This document shows, one piece after another, positions 22,071 through 33,182 of a stretch of DNA of 64,000 nucleotides. The position numbers and the translations under genes are program-made. Where the stretch lies: positions 1 through 64,000 of the forward strand of contig NZ_BAKN01000008.1 of assembly GCF_000614205.1 (NCBI RefSeq), written 5' to 3'. Position 1 is the first letter of the stretch; each line of letters opens with the position of its first letter. The notes beneath the pieces were generated by a model. That model was not told the DNA's origin, ran no database searches, and saw only the letters and a program-made list of their open reading frames with translations. The stretch is from Hoylesella saccharolytica JCM 17484. Lineage in GTDB: Bacteria > Bacteroidota > Bacteroidia > Bacteroidales > Bacteroidaceae.

Positions 22071-23861
22071 ATGAATTACAGATTATCAATTATCTTTTCT
22101 TTTTCTATTCTCGCCTCTACAAACGTACAAGCAGCAGAAAAAGTGACAAAACCTATTTTCTCTAAGGTCACCGTTCCTACTACATCAAATATGTTTCAGG
22201 GCAATCATGCTTTTGCGGATCTCAATGCCGATGGGAAAATGGATTTACTCGTAAAAGGCAGAAATCTTGATAATGGTTGGAATCCGGAAGCTTTTGCCTT
22301 GCTTAACGCTGGTCAGGAGTTTACCTCAAAACTTACTTTTGACTTGGTAAAGGGCTGGCATAAGGTCATCACACCCATTGATTATAATAACGACGGCTAC
22401 CCCGACGTTTTACTTTCCGCCTCTTATGGGGCAGACCTCTATCGCAATGAGGGGGGTAAAAAGTTGGTAAAGGTAGACAACTTTTCTATCGAAGACCTTG
22501 AATTAGATAATGATGACAACAAAGAAACACGCTATGCCGGTTTGGTTTCGATTGCCGATTTTGATGCAGATGGTTGGCAAGACATTGTGACTTTCGACAA
22601 GTCGGGTAATCCTGTACTATATCTTAATAATAAGGGAACAGGTTCTTTTATGAAAAAAGACAATGCAGGATTGGCACAACAACGTAATGGAACGCTTGCC
22701 TCTGCCGACTTTAACAACGACGGTTATATTGACCTCGCTGTCAGTGGGTGGAGCGATGTGGCTGGAGGAACTTATCTTTCGGTATATAAGAACAATGGTG
22801 ATGGTACCTTTACAGACATAAAAGCGGATACAAGTGTTGGCGGTAGTATCGCAGGAACAGAGAAAGGGCAAATTATGTGGGTAGATGCCAATGCCGATGG
22901 GCAAATGGATTTATTCATTACAGGATCTGCTTCACTCTATTCTTGGGCAAGCAAAGCATTACTATATCTCAATAACGGTAATGGCACTTTTACCAAACAT
23001 GCCACAGATTTCATTGGGGTAAAAAAAAGTGGAACGGCATGGTGCGACGTCAATGGCGATGGTACAACAGATATTCTTTATGCCGGAGAGATACAAGGTG
23101 GTAAAGCCGTTACATTCGTTGCATTGGGAAAGAAAGACGGAAGTTTTGAAGTGCATGATAATTTGATGTCCGGTGTACGTAGTGGAGCAGCCGTTTCACT
23201 ATTCGACTACAATGCCAACGGTATGCCCGATGCCGTATGTATGGGATGGGGTGATAGAGATAAATTTGCCATTTATACGGGTATTGTACTCAAGGGTCTT
23301 AATACCCGTCCTACAGCACCAACCGGATTACAGATGCAAAACGAAGCTGACGGCGTAGTGCTCAGTTGGAATGCTGCCACAGATAAAGAGACACCGGTAG
23401 CTGCTTTACGTTACAATGTATTTGTAAAACTAAAAAATGGAAAAACATACACCCTCACTCCTGCTAACATTAATATAGGAACTTTACTCATTCCTGATGT
23501 TAACAATACAATTGCAACCCGTTCTTATAGACTTAAAATGGCTGCTTCAGACATTGACAGCTGGGGTGTACAGACTATAGATCAGGGAAAAAGTGCCAGT
23601 GTTTTTGCTACATCACAAACCACCGGAATAGAAACAATAGGGCAAGATCTCAATACTCACATCACACTTACTCAGAATGGATTTGAAGCAATAGTGCAGG
23701 AAAATGCCGAAATCTGTATCTTCGATATGCCGGGAAGTCTTCTTGAACGTCAGACTGTAAAAAGTGGAACAACTTACACTTATAATCTACCCAAAGGCAT
23801 TTACGTTGTTCGTATAAAAACAATTAACAATAGCCGAACCTTTAAAGTCATGGTGAGATGA
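22071..23861 (+). CDS. FG-GAP/VCBS repeat surface protein with Por-type C-terminal domain
   Basis: 596 aa with a signal peptide (STNVQA). About seven FG-GAP repeats carry EF-hand-like calcium loops: DLNADGKMD, DYNNDGYPD, DFDADGWQD, DFNNDGYID, DANADGQMD, DVNGDGTTD and DYNANGMPD. They probably form a beta-propeller across residues about 40-410. A fibronectin-like segment (APTGLQMQNEADGVVLSW) follows. The last 70 residues (ICIFDMPGSLLERQ, LPKGIYVVRI, RTFKVMVR) resemble the type IX secretion sorting domain. Its place after susD suggests a surface glycan-binding protein of this locus; that role is inferred. It overlaps the next gene by 4 bp. Confidence 0.8.
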   Translation: MNYRLSIIFSFSILASTNVQAAEKVTKPIFSKVTVPTTSNMFQGNHAFADLNADGKMDLLVKGRNLDNGWNPEAFALLNAGQEFTSKLTFDLVKGWHKVITPIDYNNDGYPDVLLSASYGADLYRNEGGKKLVKVDNFSIEDLELDNDDNKETRYAGLVSIADFDADGWQDIVTFDKSGNPVLYLNNKGTGSFMKKDNAGLAQQRNGTLASADFNNDGYIDLAVSGWSDVAGGTYLSVYKNNGDGTFTDIKADTSVGGSIAGTEKGQIMWVDANADGQMDLFITGSASLYSWASKALLYLNNGNGTFTKHATDFIGVKKSGTAWCDVNGDGTTDILYAGEIQGGKAVTFVALGKKDGSFEVHDNLMSGVRSGAAVSLFDYNANGMPDAVCMGWGDRDKFAIYTGIVLKGLNTRPTAPTGLQMQNEADGVVLSWNAATDKETPVAALRYNVFVKLKNGKTYTLTPANINIGTLLIPDVNNTIATRSYRLKMAASDIDSWGVQTIDQGKSASVFATSQTTGIETIGQDLNTHITLTQNGFEAIVQENAEICIFDMPGSLLERQTVKSGTTYTYNLPKGIYVVRIKTINNSRTFKVMVR

Positions 23862-26191
23862 TATATCACACAATACAAAAAATAACTCTTGTGCTGTTGG
23901 GGATTCTTGGCAGCTTGGCTAATATACAGGCTGCCGATATTCATTCGGCCCATTGGCAGATTACGCTTAACTCCAACCGCTCATTTACATTCACTTTTGA
24001 GGGGAAGACACTACTCAAAAACGCCTATGCACGGGCAATAAGCGGAGAGAATGATGAACTTCTATCAATAGATTATCCTACCGTTACACAACGAGAGGAA
24101 GCTGTGAACGATGCTTTCGGAACAGGCACAAAATATGTTTACACTTTCAGCGGCAGACCAGGAAAGCCTGATATGGAACAAACATTCTATCTATATACGG
24201 CTCACAATTACCTGCTTACCGAACTTTCATTGGTCGCATCAACAGGTATAGTGCGTTCACATCTACTTTCTCCTCTCACCACGACATCGCCTTTGGCATT
24301 CCTTCCCACACAAGGAGACAACCGAGTACTCACCGTTCCATTCGACAACGACAAATTTCGTACCTACAACGCAATGAAATGGTCGCTACTAAGCATCGGT
24401 GCAACGTCTTCAGAGGTCACTGCATTCTATAATATTGCTACTCGCGAAGCCTTTTGCTTAGGAAGTATTGAACACGACACATGGAAAACCGGTATTGAAA
24501 TACGAACTTCCGGAGTCAACACCTTGAGACGCCTTACACTCTATGGAGGCTATGCCGGCCCTGCCACCAACGATGTTTCAACACGTCACGGGAGCCTTTC
24601 TGGCAGTCGGATAAAGTCGCCTAAGATGTTTATTGGCTATTTTAAAGACTGGCGTATAGCATTAGAAACATTCGCAGATGCCAACGCATTGGTGCGCCCT
24701 AAGAAAGAAGCAGCTAACAAAGGAGTATTTGGCTGGCAGAGTTGGGGTGGAATGGAGAAGAATGTTAACTATGAGGGGGTAGCTGATGTGTCTGATTTCT
24801 TTGCACAGAATCTGCAAAACCAACATTTCGGAGATGATACCCAACGCACATATATGGTACTTGACTCGTTCTGGGATAATCTCAACGAAACACAATTACG
24901 CTCTTTTGCCAGTCTGTGTACAGCCAAGGGACAAATACCTGGCATATATTTTACCCCCTTTTCATTTTGGGGTAAAGAAACAGATTTAGATTGGACAGTA
25001 CCCGGAACAAATGGTCAGTACCGATTTAGAGATATAATCTTACGCGCCAATGGTAACCCCATAAAGGTGGGCGATGCACTTTCGCTTGACCCGACACATC
25101 CCGGAACAAAACAAATGATTGAGCACCGGTTTGCTCTTTTCAGAGCATGGGGGTATCGCTTTGTTAAACTCGATTTCCTCAACAGCGGAAGCGTAGAAGC
25201 GGATAGTTATTATAATACCGTTGTAACAACAGGAATGCAAGCCTATACAGAGGGTATGCTGCATGTGGAAAGTCAGCTATCAGACTTTTTCATCGACCTT
25301 TCGATTGCCCCATTATTTCCCAATTTTGGGCATGCACGCCGTATTTCGTGTGATGCTTGGGGTAAAATTTCGGATAGTCAGTATGTACTAAACAGCCTGA
25401 GTATGGGCTGGTGGCTTGATAGGCTTTATGCTTTCAACGACCCTGATCACATCGTTTTTGCAAAAAGCAATGATGGAGCCAATCGTATCCGCTATACCAC
25501 AGGTGTTATAACAGGTATGGTATTACTAGGCGATAACTTCAGTTTGAAGGGCACCTATAAAGGAATTGAAACGTACAGGGAGCAGGCACTGCGTACAGCA
25601 ACCAAAGAAGCAGTGAATGCGGTAGCACGGCTGGGGCGCTCTTTCCGACCTGTTGAGGGCGCATTAAGCAGCGTTTTTTCCCGCGGCGGAACAGATAACA
25701 TTTTCTGTCTGGATACACCCGAAGCTTTCTATGTAGCAGTTTTCAACTTCAATACCACTCAAGATTTATCACTTTCGTTAGATAGAAAACGACTGGGAGC
25801 TAATAATGCAACAAATGTTACCGAACTTTGGACAGGAGAACAGACGCGCCTTGGCGGAGAAACACTACCTGTATTTGTACCCAAAGGTGATGTACGGCTG
25901 TATAAACTTGACAAAACAGGCACTGCTATATATACCCCCGAAAGCGGCACCTCTGGTATTGAGGTGTCGCGTTTGGGACATTTACTGCATATCACAGCAC
26001 CCGAATGCATACGACGCGTTGAGCTTTTCGACTTATCGGGCAGCCTAATTGTTCGCCATAACATTGACGGAGAAAGTGTTCACGCCAACATCCCGATTCC
26101 TGATATACAGACATTTATCATTAAAACACTGCTTTGTTCAGGGCGAAAAATCGGTAAATCCGTAAGCTGTCCATCAGTAAACAAATCTTAA
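23858..26191 (+). CDS. Clan GH-D glycoside hydrolase (alpha-galactosidase-like)
   Basis: 777 aa with signal peptide (SLANIQAAD). An N-terminal beta-sandwich (about residues 25-290) precedes a (beta/alpha)8 barrel beginning GVFGWQSWGGM. FVKLDFLNSG gives the probable nucleophile Asp439 and ISCDAWG the probable acid/base Asp499, as in GH27/GH36-type alpha-galactosidases. The tail (VELFDLSGSLIVRHN ... FIIKTLL) resembles a type IX secretion sorting domain. Overlap with the preceding gene and the locus context support action on imported or surface-bound alpha-galactosides. The exact GH family is not certain; a GH31-like alternative is possible. Confidence 0.75.
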   Translation: MIYHTIQKITLVLLGILGSLANIQAADIHSAHWQITLNSNRSFTFTFEGKTLLKNAYARAISGENDELLSIDYPTVTQREEAVNDAFGTGTKYVYTFSGRPGKPDMEQTFYLYTAHNYLLTELSLVASTGIVRSHLLSPLTTTSPLAFLPTQGDNRVLTVPFDNDKFRTYNAMKWSLLSIGATSSEVTAFYNIATREAFCLGSIEHDTWKTGIEIRTSGVNTLRRLTLYGGYAGPATNDVSTRHGSLSGSRIKSPKMFIGYFKDWRIALETFADANALVRPKKEAANKGVFGWQSWGGMEKNVNYEGVADVSDFFAQNLQNQHFGDDTQRTYMVLDSFWDNLNETQLRSFASLCTAKGQIPGIYFTPFSFWGKETDLDWTVPGTNGQYRFRDIILRANGNPIKVGDALSLDPTHPGTKQMIEHRFALFRAWGYRFVKLDFLNSGSVEADSYYNTVVTTGMQAYTEGMLHVESQLSDFFIDLSIAPLFPNFGHARRISCDAWGKISDSQYVLNSLSMGWWLDRLYAFNDPDHIVFAKSNDGANRIRYTTGVITGMVLLGDNFSLKGTYKGIETYREQALRTATKEAVNAVARLGRSFRPVEGALSSVFSRGGTDNIFCLDTPEAFYVAVFNFNTTQDLSLSLDRKRLGANNATNVTELWTGEQTRLGGETLPVFVPKGDVRLYKLDKTGTAIYTPESGTSGIEVSRLGHLLHITAPECIRRVELFDLSGSLIVRHNIDGESVHANIPIPDIQTFIIKTLLCSGRKIGKSVSCPSVNKS

Positions 26192-26321
26192 TTTTAAAAA
26201 CCTCATTTAACATAACATTTTGTTTGAAATAGTAAAAATAAAGAGCTTTGTTTGTAAGCCGTACATAGCAAAATGCGGAAAGTTAATCTAAAAAATGTCT
26301 GAAAACAATCTTCCACCAACT

Positions 26322-26431
26322 CAAAGCATAACTTTTAGGGTTAAAAACCTATGCTTTTAGAGGGTAAAAGAATAGCTTTTAGCATGCAAAAGCTATGTTT
26401 TTACAAGCCGAAAGCATAGGTTTCAGCATGT
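26322..26431. repeat. Phased 22-bp repeat array (five units)
   Basis: The 530-bp gap 26192-26721 has no gene. Five consecutive units start at 26322, 26344, 26366, 26388 and 26410, each exactly 22 bp: A-tract, seven bases, T-tract, seven bases (A4-N7-T4-N7, with one or two edge substitutions). The N7 cores are GCATAAC, CCTATGC, GAATAGC, GCTATGT and GCATAGG; the second and fifth are reverse complements. The same design occurs at 52603 and 60883. TAAATTTG at 26697-26704 is a probable -7 box for the regulator gene. Confidence 0.9.
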
Positions 26432-26721
26432 AAAAAAGCAAGAGTGAAGACAGAAAAGACTACATAAATCCCATAAGTAAATGATAAACAACAAATTAGA
26501 TAAAAAGATTCTTAACAGCACGAGATGGCAATATTCAGAGGCGAAGAATAGGAAGGGCGCAAATAATCAATTCTCGTAGAGATATGGTATGCCAATTTTA
26601 ACAGATAAGACCTAATATGCTAAAATATATTTATCAATAAATCCTCTTTCCAATAATATGGAAAATAAAGGCTTAAAAAATAAGCAGAAGATGAATTAAA
26701 TTTGTAAAGCAAACCGCACTG

Positions 26722-29700
26722 ATGAGCAAAACGGTTAAAATACAAACGTTACTATTAGCACTTCTATTCCTGTATATAAGTTCATACATACAGGCAAGAG
26801 AGCATTTTGCTTTCTCACACATCAATGGAAACGTAGGTCTTTCATCGGGAAATGTAAAAACTATTCTGCAAGATAGTTGGGGGTTGATGTGGTTCGGTAC
26901 GAAAAATGGCCTTAACCGATACGATGGATACAGTGTAAAACATTTAGATTGTTACGACCGCCAACGCCATATTGGCAATAATAATATCGGTGCCTTGTAT
27001 GAAGATGACCAGCAACAATTGTGGGTAGGCACAGATAGAGGTATTTATATCTTTCATCCCACGACAGCCACTTTTCATCTTGTGGTAACAAAAACTGCAG
27101 GTGGCGTCAGTCCAGACAACTGGGTTCAAGAAATTTGCGGAGACAAACGTGGTAATGTTTGGGCATTATTGCCCGACATGGGAGTATTTCGTTGGCATGC
27201 AGGTACAATGAGCTACTATCGTATTACGCAAAAAAGAGGGATAAAAAAGCAAAACCCCACCAGCATCTGTGTACAGCCCGGAGGTGATGTTTTAGTGGGA
27301 ACGGCAAGTGCCGGATTATTCCGTTATGATGCACGGGCCGAGTGTTTTAACTACGTTTACGAAGGCGATGCCTTCCATTTTAAGAACAAAAACATTATCA
27401 GTATTTGTAATGAGAATGCCGACAATGTACTGTTAGGCACCGAAAGCGGAGAACTTTACCGGTATCATCTGTCTACCGGGAAAATAACCGAAGTATTTTT
27501 CTCGGGTAGCAGACACATTTTTTTGCGCGATTTACTGTGTTTAAATAATGAGTTATGGATTGGAACACAACAAGGACTGTACATAATCGACCTAAAAACC
27601 GGAATAGAGCGTTGCCTAAAAGAAGACTTAAAAAATAGATTCAGCTTGTCAGATAACGTGATTTATTACATCTATCACGCACCGACGGTAGCACTTGGGT
27701 AGGTACAATGTTTGGAGGTGTAAATTATATCACGGGTAACCCGTTTTATTTCAACAGCTTTCTCTCGTCAAACTTCGCCTCTTCAAAAGAGCATATACGA
27801 ATAAGAGGACTGGCAAGGCTTGCCAATGGTAAAATAATGATAGGCAGTGAAGCTCACGGAACATATGTACTTGATCCCCGAACGGGATGATTGAGAAGAG
27901 CTCAGGGCAATATAATACTGCAGGCATTACGTTTATGCGGCGTTCGGGAAAAGCCTTACAGATAGGACTGTTACGTAACGGATTGAGAATCGATGAAAAG
28001 GGCGAAACCCATATTTTATCGAAGATAGACCCCGAAATAACTGATAATAGTATCTATGCCGCATTGACAGACAGAGAAAACAACCTATGGGTAGGATTGG
28101 GGTCAGGACTTTATGTACGCAAACACAGCGAAAATACTTTTCAACGTGTGGAAAAGGTCGGTTACGATTGGATTTTTGACATTCTAGAAGCAAGTGATGG
28201 TACACTTTGGATGGCTACTATGGGGAACGGTATATGGCACTATATGCCCCGTACCAATACATTCAGACGCTATGTATACGACACACGAAGCCCCAACGGT
28301 TTACGTTCCAACTCGATTAGCTCGATAATGGAAGACAAACAACGCAATATCTGGTTCTCTACAGATAGAGGTGGCATCAGCAGATATAACCCTAAGACCG
28401 ACAACTTTACATCATGGGGAATTCAAGAAGGATTGCCTGACGATGTAACCTATGATATTTTGCAAGACGTTAAAGGTTTTTTGTGGTTCGGAACCAACAA
28501 AGGATTGGTAAAATTTCACCCACAACGGCATAGCATAAAGGTATTCAGTGCCAAAGACGGATTGCCCGGAAACGAATTTAATTACCGTTCAGCAGAATGT
28601 GATGAACAGGGTAATTTCTATTTTGGAGGTATCAACGGACTAGTGATGTTTAACCCCTTGACAGATGTTTCACACACACAGAAACCCCGACTATACTTTA
28701 CACGCCTGTTGATAGGTGGGAAAGAGGTGTCGGGAAATACCGATATCTTCTTTAAAGACAAAATCGTATTACCACACGACTCTGCCAATATCGTGCTGGA
28801 AATGGCCTCACCCGATTTCGTTTCAATGGGCAATAAGTATTATAAGTATAAGCTAGAACCCATAGACAAGGATTGGATGGAAGTAAATATGCAAAGTGGT
28901 GTGCCCTCTGTGGCGTATGCCAATCTTCCCATCGGCAACTATACGTTACATATCTCTGTAGAAAACAGCGGACAAACAACAGAACGCCAACTATATATAA
29001 CTATTCTGGCACCCTGGTATAGAACATTTTGGGCTTATCTATGTTATGGTTTACTGCTCATCACTGGAATACTTTTGTGGTTCAGATGGTATCGCAAGTA
29101 TAAGGATAGAGGTATTGAAGCACGGCAAAAACTCCTGACGAGTGAGAAAGAAAAAGAAGTATATGAAAGTAAAGTGCGTTTTTTACCGAGATAGCACACG
29201 AAATACGTACCCCCCTTACCTTAATAGAGGCACCGTTGGAGGCTATGGGAGAGATGGAGAGCGTAGACCAAAAGATGACTCACTACATTGCTGTGACCCG
29301 CAGCAATACGAAACGGTTGTTGCAACTTACTGAACAATTGCTAGATTTCAGAAAAGTGGAAACGGCCAATTTACAACTGCAGTATGAACAGACAGATATA
29401 AACACACTTCTTAACGACATCATTTCACGTTTTGAGCCAACTATTACACTTAGGCGAAAAACTCTTATTTACAATATTACCGACCGTCAAATTACGGCAG
29501 AAATAGACCGTGACGCTGTGATAAAGATTGTGAGTAACCTGCTGAACAATGCACTGAAATATGCACACAGTACGATTATTGTAGGTATGAACTTAACAGG
29601 CAACAGTTTTGAAATAAGTATTGCAAGTGACGGGGAGAAGATAACAGAGGCAGATGCACGACATATCTTCGAACCATTTTTCCAAACTGGCGATACAAAC

Positions 29701-30693
29701 GACAAACAAGGAGGTGTTGGTCTTGGATTATCGGTTGCCCGTTCGCTTGCAGAGATGCACGAAGGAACCCTCACCTTGTCAACGGAAAACCGAGAAGATA
29801 ACGTGTTTATACTCTCGTTACCCATTAAAAGTAAATCTACTGAAAAGCGCCGGCTAATAACCTCAGAAACCGTTACTTATATTTCTGACGACGATTCGCC
29901 CTTAGAAACTCCCACGCAACAAGGGTATACTTTATTACTGGTAGAAGATCACGATGATATGCGACAATTTATTGCCGAGCAAATGGCGCACCACTTCATT
30001 GTAGAAACCGCAAACGAGGGGCGTGAAGCGTTATCAATTTTAAGCGAAAGCCATATCGATATCATTGTAACAGACATCATGATGCCAATCATGGACGGGT
30101 TTGAGCTATGCCGTACAGTAAAAAACGATATCAACATTTCACACATCCCGATTGTTTTTCTCACAGCCAAGAACGACATACAAAGTAAGATTGAAGGTTT
30201 AAAATCGGGTGCAGAGTCGTATATTGAAAAGCCCTTTTCAATTAAATATCTGCGCCAGCAACTCCTTTCTATTCTCGACAACCGTCGCAGAGAGCGAACA
30301 GCTTTCTCTCAAAACCCCTTCTTTGGCATTGATAGCATGAAGATGAACAAAGCTGACGAAGAATTTATGAATAAGGTAATCTGTAAAATTGAGGAGCATC
30401 TTTCAGACGAAACGTTCAACGTTGAAGCAATGGCTGACCTGTTTTGTATGAGCCGTTCAAGCCTATTGAGAAAAATTAAAACCCTTTTCAACCTTTCACC
30501 GATAGAACTAATACGTACCATCCGACTTAAAAAGGCAGCACAGCTAATACGCGATGGTAACCATTCGATTGCTGATGTAGGCTTTATGGTAGGCATCACT
30601 TCTGCTGCTTATTTCAGTAAACAATTCGGAAAGCAATTCGGAATAACACCGAAAGATTTTGAAAAGCAATGTAAAGGCAATATAAAAAACTGA
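26722..30693 (+). CDS. Hybrid two-component system regulator, HTCS (three frame breaks)
   Basis: About 1324 aa once three single-base losses are restored (27678-27681, 27884-27888, and a T run at 29179-29184). Order: signal peptide; periplasmic two-component propeller repeats (such as ILQDSWGLMWFGTKNGLNRYDG); Y_Y_Y domain; membrane helix (FWAYLCYGLLLITGILLW, about residue 770); histidine kinase with H-box FFTEIAHEIRTPLT (about 826), restored only by adding a T; HATPase; receiver with phospho-acceptor in VTDIMMPIMDG (about 1115); AraC-type DNA-binding domain (about 1233-1320). It would sense a glycan breakdown product in the periplasm and activate the neighbouring susC/susD operon. Corrected length is a multiple of three. 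Confidence 0.93.
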
Positions 30694-30726
30694 TAGTATT
30701 ATCCATTATTTACCAACTTTCAACTT

Positions 30727-32856
30727 ATGAAATATTTGACAACGATCCTTCTTACAGTAAGTATACTACCGCTTTCGGCACAACAAATTGTCATCAACAC
30801 AGAACATACCGCATTGGTTTTACGTGTAGATAAAGACAAACGGTTGCATCAAACATATCTTGGCAAACGATTGATACATGAAAAAGAGTATGACATGCTA
30901 TCTAATATGGGCGAGGTATGCATAGCAAACGGCAACGGAGACTATTTTGAACCGGCATTTCACATCAGTAATAACAAAGGAAACGAAACACTGGTGCTGA
31001 AATATGTATCGCATCAAGTAAAGAAAACAGAGGATAACAATACTGAAACGGTCATTGTATTAAGTGACGAGGTGCGACAAAATAGTGTTCGACTATTTTA
31101 TAAAACCTATTCTAAAGAAGATGTTATCTCAACATATGCCGAAATCATCAATGGCGAACAACAGCCCGTATATCTGTACAAATATGCCTCTGCACTGTTG
31201 CATCTGAACGCAGAGGCCTACTACCTGACTCAGTTTAACGGTGATTGGGCTGCAGAAGTGGGAATGACTGAGAGCCGCTTGGGCTTCGGAAAGAAAATTA
31301 TAGACAGCAATCTAGGTACACGAACCAACATGTTTGCTTCGCCGTTCTTTGTACTTTCGCTCGAAAAGAATGCCGAAGAAAACACGGGAAAAGCATTGAT
31401 AGGGACACTGGGATGGACAGGAAACTTTAGGTTTACTTTTGAAGTGGATCATGAAAACAAACTTCGCGTAATTAGCGGCATTAATCCCTACAACTCCAAA
31501 TATGAACTAAAAGTGGGTGAAACCTTCAAAACACCCGAATTTATCTTTACTTATAGCGAACGAGGAACGGGTGAAGCCAGCAGAAATATTCATAGTTGGG
31601 CACGCCGACATCGTGTTAAAGATGGACAAGGAGAACGTCTTACACTGCTGAATAATTGGGAAGCCACCTACTTTGACTTTAACGAAAAAAAGATTATCGC
31701 TTTAATAGACGAAGCAAAAACGTTGGGGTTGGATATGTTTCTGCTCGATGATGGATGGTTCGGGAACAAATATCCACGCAACAACGACAATGCCGGATTG
31801 GGCGATTGGCAACCAAACAAGAAGAAATTACCAAACGGTCTCAACGCGTTAACTGCTGCCACAGCAAAGAAAGGAATAAAGTTTGGTCTGTGGATAGAAC
31901 CCGAAATGGTAAATCCGAAGAGCGAATTGATAGAACAACATCCAGATTGGGCAATTGCTTGGAATGACAGGACGCAATCATATTTCAGAAATCAACTGGT
32001 GCTAGACATGAGTAATCCCGAAGTACAAGCTTATGTTTTCAATATTATAGACGGCTTACTCACCACCTGTCCCAATATCTCTTACTTCAAATGGGACTGT
32101 AATAGTCCAATGACAAACGTGTATTCAGCTTACGAACAAAGTTGCCAATCGCATCTGTTTATTGATTATGTAAAAGGCTTTTATGCCGTTCTCGACAGAC
32201 TAAAAACCAAATATCCGCATCTACCAATGATGCTTTGTGCAGGTGGAGGAGGACGTACCGACTATGAAGCACTACGCTATTTCACCGAGTTTTGGGCGAG
32301 CGACAATACCGACCCCATTGATCGACTCTACATTCAGTGGGGGTACTCGTATCTGTTTCCTGCCAAAACAATATGCTCGCACGTAACAGCTTGGAATAAA
32401 AAGGTAGACATTAAGTTTAAAATTGATGTGGCAATGATGGGTAAAATGGGCTTCGATCTAAACTTTTCTACTCTTTCAAAGCCTGATGCTGAGTTTTGTA
32501 AATATGCTGTACAAACCTATAATGGCATCAAAGACATTATTTTCGAGGGTAACCTTTACCGTCTGGTATCGCCCTATAATAATACCCACACGGCGTCAAT
32601 GTTTATAGACAATGCAAGCAAACGTGCCGTGGTATTTGCCTTTGACATCTTTCCCAGATACAGCAAAACAGCTCCACAGCCTCTTCGTTTACAAGGGTTA
32701 CAGGCAGCCAAGATGTATCGAGTGAAAGAGATTAACCGCTACGATGGGAAAGAACAGAAAATCGGTACTTTCTCGGGCGATTACTTGATGTCTATCGGCT
32801 TACAAGCTTTTACAGGAAAACGACTCGAAAGCCATGTATTCTATCTCGAAGAATAA
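30727..32856 (+). CDS. GH36 alpha-galactosidase
   Basis: 709 aa with signal peptide ending PLSAQQ. The N-terminal beta-sandwich domain is followed by the TIM barrel with NNWEATYFDFNE, DMFLLDDGWFG and KFGLWIEPEMVNP. The nucleophile is Asp457 in FKWDCN and the acid/base is Asp526 in WASDNTDPIDR, both canonical for GH36. A C-terminal beta domain completes it. It removes terminal alpha-1,6-galactose from raffinose-type sugars or galactomannan. Downstream of the regulator by 33 bp, it supports an alpha-galactoside substrate for this locus. The frame is intact. Confidence 0.93.
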   Translation: MKYLTTILLTVSILPLSAQQIVINTEHTALVLRVDKDKRLHQTYLGKRLIHEKEYDMLSNMGEVCIANGNGDYFEPAFHISNNKGNETLVLKYVSHQVKKTEDNNTETVIVLSDEVRQNSVRLFYKTYSKEDVISTYAEIINGEQQPVYLYKYASALLHLNAEAYYLTQFNGDWAAEVGMTESRLGFGKKIIDSNLGTRTNMFASPFFVLSLEKNAEENTGKALIGTLGWTGNFRFTFEVDHENKLRVISGINPYNSKYELKVGETFKTPEFIFTYSERGTGEASRNIHSWARRHRVKDGQGERLTLLNNWEATYFDFNEKKIIALIDEAKTLGLDMFLLDDGWFGNKYPRNNDNAGLGDWQPNKKKLPNGLNALTAATAKKGIKFGLWIEPEMVNPKSELIEQHPDWAIAWNDRTQSYFRNQLVLDMSNPEVQAYVFNIIDGLLTTCPNISYFKWDCNSPMTNVYSAYEQSCQSHLFIDYVKGFYAVLDRLKTKYPHLPMMLCAGGGGRTDYEALRYFTEFWASDNTDPIDRLYIQWGYSYLFPAKTICSHVTAWNKKVDIKFKIDVAMMGKMGFDLNFSTLSKPDAEFCKYAVQTYNGIKDIIFEGNLYRLVSPYNNTHTASMFIDNASKRAVVFAFDIFPRYSKTAPQPLRLQGLQAAKMYRVKEINRYDGKEQKIGTFSGDYLMSIGLQAFTGKRLESHVFYLEE

Positions 32857-33182
32857 CACAAAACACCTAAAAAGATTATTGGATATGAAAGTCAAATCCA
32901 ATAAAAAATACACAATTAATAAAAGAAACACAAATTATAAAAGAAACGAAATAGTCTGAGAGGTGAGGCAATACCTCTCGGATCATTTCATTTTATAGAT
33001 CAAAAAAAGAGAAGAAAATGTCTATAGATATACCATTTTATCAGCTTCGTCTAGTTGAGAAGGGATCTTTTATGATTGTTTTTTTTAGTATCTCCGTCAA
33101 AAGCGGTAAATTTGCACCACAAATATAATAAGGTAGAGATACCTAAAAATAGATTTATTTAAATTATAAAATAAAAAAGAAA
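32857..33182. other. Intergenic region between GH36 gene and PFP gene
   Basis: 326 bp without a gene. A hairpin around 32955-32983 (GAGAGGT ... ACCTCTC) may end the glycan-utilisation transcript, although it lacks a long T-run. TAAATTTG at 33107-33114 is a candidate -7 box for the PFP gene, 69 bp before its start. Confidence 0.45.

Noticed and set aside
20462-30693. PUL as a decayed pseudogene locus
   Set aside because: Breaks are single-base and each frame is restored cleanly; the rest of every protein is conserved.
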